From Parachlorella kessleri (Eukaryota; Chlorophyta; Trebouxiophyceae; Chlorellales; Chlorellaceae), in assembly GCA_001598975.1 (NCBI GenBank), contig BBXU01001592.1, positions 1 through 24,698 on the forward strand: a DNA stretch of 24,698 bases, given 5' to 3'. Positions 22,458-24,698 of this stretch are shown piece by piece. Numbering within the stretch: position 1 is the first letter of the stretch; each line of letters starts with the position of its first letter. Position numbers and translations under genes: made by a program. The notes under the pieces were generated by a model. That model saw only the letters and a program-made list of their open reading frames with translations, was not told the DNA's origin and did not search any database.

Positions 22458-22579
22458 AAATGAGTGACATCTGGAAAGGTCCGCGCACGGAAAAAAAAGC
22501 AAGGCTGACAAATGCGTGCCTCCTGGCTAGCTACTACTGGGATGCTGGGCCCCGCCCGGCCCCCACCAACCCTCAAAGC

Positions 22580-24384
22580 TCACCTGCCCCGCCTGTTTAG
22601 CTTGTTGTCAAACACCTTGGTCCACGCATTGTAACCGCCCCTGCACAGCACACATACCAAAGATGAAGCCATATCTCATCGAAGCCATGCTGAGACGTCT
22701 GTCTGTTGCAGCATCGTCCCCCGTGGTCGGCACACGAGGGCTGGCCATGTGGTGAACCCTTGCTGTACCCAGCCCTACTTGACTCTGCACACTTGTGCAC
22801 GCATCCTTATGCGTGGAACCTACGCGGCCCAGGGCAAGCCAGCCTCCTGAGAAGCGTTCACAGCGACCTCCCTCAGCTCGACTCACTTGAGCCCCACGAT
22901 GTTGGTGTACCCCGCCTCCTCCAGCGCCGTCAGCGCATCGATGGCGTACTGGCTGCCATTGGTGCACACCACCAGCAGCGGAGTGTTGGTGTTGGGGAAG
23001 CGCTGCTGCACCTGGTCGACCCAGTGGAAGATGGGCTCCGACTTGAGCACCATCTGGCCCTTCTCCTGGGAGAACTCCTGGCGGGCGTTGGCGTATGGCA
23101 GGCTGACGCTGTTCTTGACCTTGCCCTTGGCGTCTAGCTCCATCACGGGGCGCACATCCAGGAACACGTACCGCCCCTCCATCAGCAGCGCCTGCACCCA
23201 GCGGTAGCAGGGCGGGTTCAGCAAGGCAGTGGCTGAGCTTGGCTGCCGCGGCTGGTGTCTGCCCTGGACTCGCTGGGCTGCACTGGGCTGGATGACTTGC
23301 ACTCCAGTGCTTGAGGGAGCAGCATGGACTTCTGTACAGAGCTACTGTGCTGCGCTGGTAAATACTGCATTCTATATGACCTGCCAGTCCAGGCACCGAC
23401 CGGCAACAAGGCCTGCTTGGCGCACGGCCCAGGTAAGCCTCCCAGCGCGGCACCCAGGCAGCTATTAGGAGTTTAGAATAGAAGCCTTGCCCCCACCATG
23501 GCCTCCTCCACGTCAGCCACAGCCTTGTCTGGGAAGGCACGCAGCGTCTCGGCAACAAAGGCGGGGTTGGGCCACTCGCGGGCCATGCCGGCCGCGCCGG
23601 GCGGCATCGGCGGCCTAGCTGCGGGCTGGGGAGGGGGCGCCTGCACAGCAAGCAAGGCAGTCACCGTGCCCTCGCGGCATGCCTCTGGCAAACTGTTGCC
23701 TTCCAACCTAATCGCTGCACGCCGAGCCGAGGGAGCGGCACCGACAAAAGAAGCGCATGCGTGTGTCTGACAGCTGCCAGTCAGCCGGGCACGAGAGCCC
23801 ACATCCTAACGACCCCACTTTGGCCTGTAGGCTTGTCTGTAAGCCACCTATCCCCTGGGGTTTCTTACTCTACACCAGCCCAGAGCAAGTGCTGCAAAGT
23901 GTAAGAGCCACAGCCGCACATGCCCTGGTGCTGGAGCTGCAGCCTACCTGGGGCTGCGCCCGTGGCACTGGGCTGCTGCTCCAGGTTCTTTCCAGGTTCT
24001 CCCTTACATTGTTGTACCCGGCCTGCACGGCCTGGGGCCCGCGCTGCGGTGCCGCCGCCGCCTCCACTGGCCTGCGTGCGGGCTGAGCGGGAGCGGGGCG
24101 CACAGCGCCTGCAGACATATGAAGGGAGACGATCACACAGAATGGGTGGGGGTCGGTGTCTCGGCACGCATGCAGACAGTGCTTCAAGCCAGGAGCGCAC
24201 ACACCACCCACGCAGGGCCAGAAAAGCAAGCCAAGGACCTCCCACCATCCACCAGGCTAAGATCTGTGCAGCCTTGCAGCTGCAGACATCGTGCAAGGGC
24301 TGCTCTTGCTGGCACGACAAACCTGCCGACTTGCGCCTGTTCAGCTTGAAGTCAAAGACACTGGACCAGGCCTCGTAGCCACCC
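22580..24384 (-). CDS. Tandem rhodanese-domain protein (5' part missing)
   Basis: Five exons are read: 24384-24323, 24108-24008, 23640-23497, 23191-22887 and 22640-22580 (TGA), 223 visible residues. More exons lie beyond the right edge. The first exon is the end of one rhodanese domain, GGYEAWSSVFDFKLNRR. A Pro/Ala-rich linker follows, then FVAETLRAFPDKAVADVEEA and a complete second domain: YVFLDVRPVMELDAKGKV, NSVSLPYANARQEF, active-site loop VVCTNGSQYAIDA, EEAGYTNIVGL and the ending GGYNAWTKVFDNKLNRRGR. Rhodaneses carry sulfur on the loop cysteine as a persulfide. The Cys is present, but the loop is CTNGSQ rather than the common CxxGxR, so Gln takes the Arg place. Both GGY exons start in the same phase. 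In plants many such proteins are plastid; no transit peptide is visible because the N-terminus is absent. The exon at 24384 could belong to a separate upstream gene, but all phases join. Confidence 0.84.
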
Positions 24385-24698
24385 CTGCATAACCCACACA
24401 AATAGCTCATCTGTATATGCGGTCAAGGAGCATATGTTCATCAAGGAAGAGCTGACTTTCACCACCACGCGCGCCGGGGCTGTACCTAATTACAGGCAGC
24501 ACAAGCAGAAGCAATCTCCAAGCAGAAACTTCGGCATGGCCGGCCTCCCCTCCCTCCCCCTGGGGACACCCCCCTCCCCCACCACCAAACACACACACCA
24601 CCACCACCACCACCACCACCACCACCACCACCACCACCACCACCACCACCACCACCACCACCACCACCACCACCACCACCACCACCACCACCACCACC
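24385..24698 (-). other. Intron upstream of the first visible rhodanese exon
   Basis: The sequence leading to the acceptor ATGCAG at 24385 has no coding match on the minus strand. It is read as an intron continuing past the window. Its far part is the CCA repeat listed separately. Confidence 0.5.
24598..24698 (+). repeat. (CCA)n microsatellite at the window end
   Basis: About 101 bases of uninterrupted CCA, more than 33 copies, run to the last base, preceded by CA-rich and C-rich sequence. On the minus strand this is (TGG)n and gives a spurious poly-Val open frame. The tract probably terminated the assembly. Confidence 0.95.

Larger units (their letters stand above)
21658..22579. other. Convergent intergenic region, VPS15/tandem rhodanese gene
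   Basis: This 922-base gap is the largest non-coding gap in the window. It holds the VPS15 3' UTR (UGUAA at 21840) and the 3' UTR of the rhodanese gene (UGUAA near 22421, minus). Between these, about 21860-22400, I see nothing I can name. A 103-codon open frame at 21869-22180 shows no recognisable content. Confidence 0.5.

Noticed and set aside
22608..23651. 347-codon minus-strand frame overlapping the rhodanese exons
   Set aside because: It is out of frame with the rhodanese domain and crosses its introns; the spliced frame carries the conserved motifs.
24407..24697. Poly-Val open frame
   Set aside because: It is only the translation of the CCA/TGG microsatellite.
1..24698. CRISPR arrays, tRNA or rRNA genes, transposons, prokaryotic operons
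   Set aside because: I found no spaced direct repeats, cloverleaf sequence, terminal repeats or transposase motifs. The window is ordinary nuclear genic DNA.

Overview
This window is a piece of nuclear DNA from an intron-rich eukaryote, most likely a chlorophyte green alga (trebouxiophyte-like; the species cannot be named from sequence alone). The genes are broken by many short introns of about 70-510 bases. Coding exons are GC- and CAG-rich. 3' splice sites are almost always GCAG, as in Chlamydomonas, and three genes have a UGUAA green-algal poly(A) signal 150-200 bases after the stop. I saw no prokaryotic, organellar, viral or transposon content.

Seven protein genes are present, reconstructed exon by exon with reading phase checked at each junction. 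Left to right: (1) 20S proteasome subunit alpha type-7 (PAD1), minus, 5' part only; (2) a cytochrome b561 family ferric reductase, plus; (3) the NC2-alpha/DRAP1 histone-fold corepressor, minus; (4) the ARF-like GTPase ARL5, plus; (5) an unrecognised coiled-coil protein with a C-terminal membrane anchor, minus; (6) VPS15, the PI3-kinase regulatory subunit, plus, 25 exons and 11.6 kb, nearly half the window; (7) a protein with tandem rhodanese domains, minus, running off the right end.

Strands alternate strictly (-,+,-,+,-,+,-). Three divergent gaps of 264-440 bases (PAD1/CYB561, NC2A/ARL5, coiled-coil gene/VPS15) must hold back-to-back promoters, and three convergent gaps of 286-922 bases hold the 3' UTRs. 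The genes do not form one pathway. They are housekeeping functions: protein turnover, transmembrane electron transport, general transcription control, Golgi/endosome trafficking, autophagy/endosomal PI3P signalling and sulfur-carrier-like chemistry.

The window starts in a poly-C run and ends in about 100 bases of (CCA)n, so it is probably a contig bounded by simple repeats. No clearly new multi-gene system is visible. The most interesting items are the tandem rhodanese protein with a Gln-substituted active-site loop, the unknown tail-anchored coiled-coil protein with an internal repeat, several GC-AG introns, and a hairpin at the UGUAA signal of gene 7.
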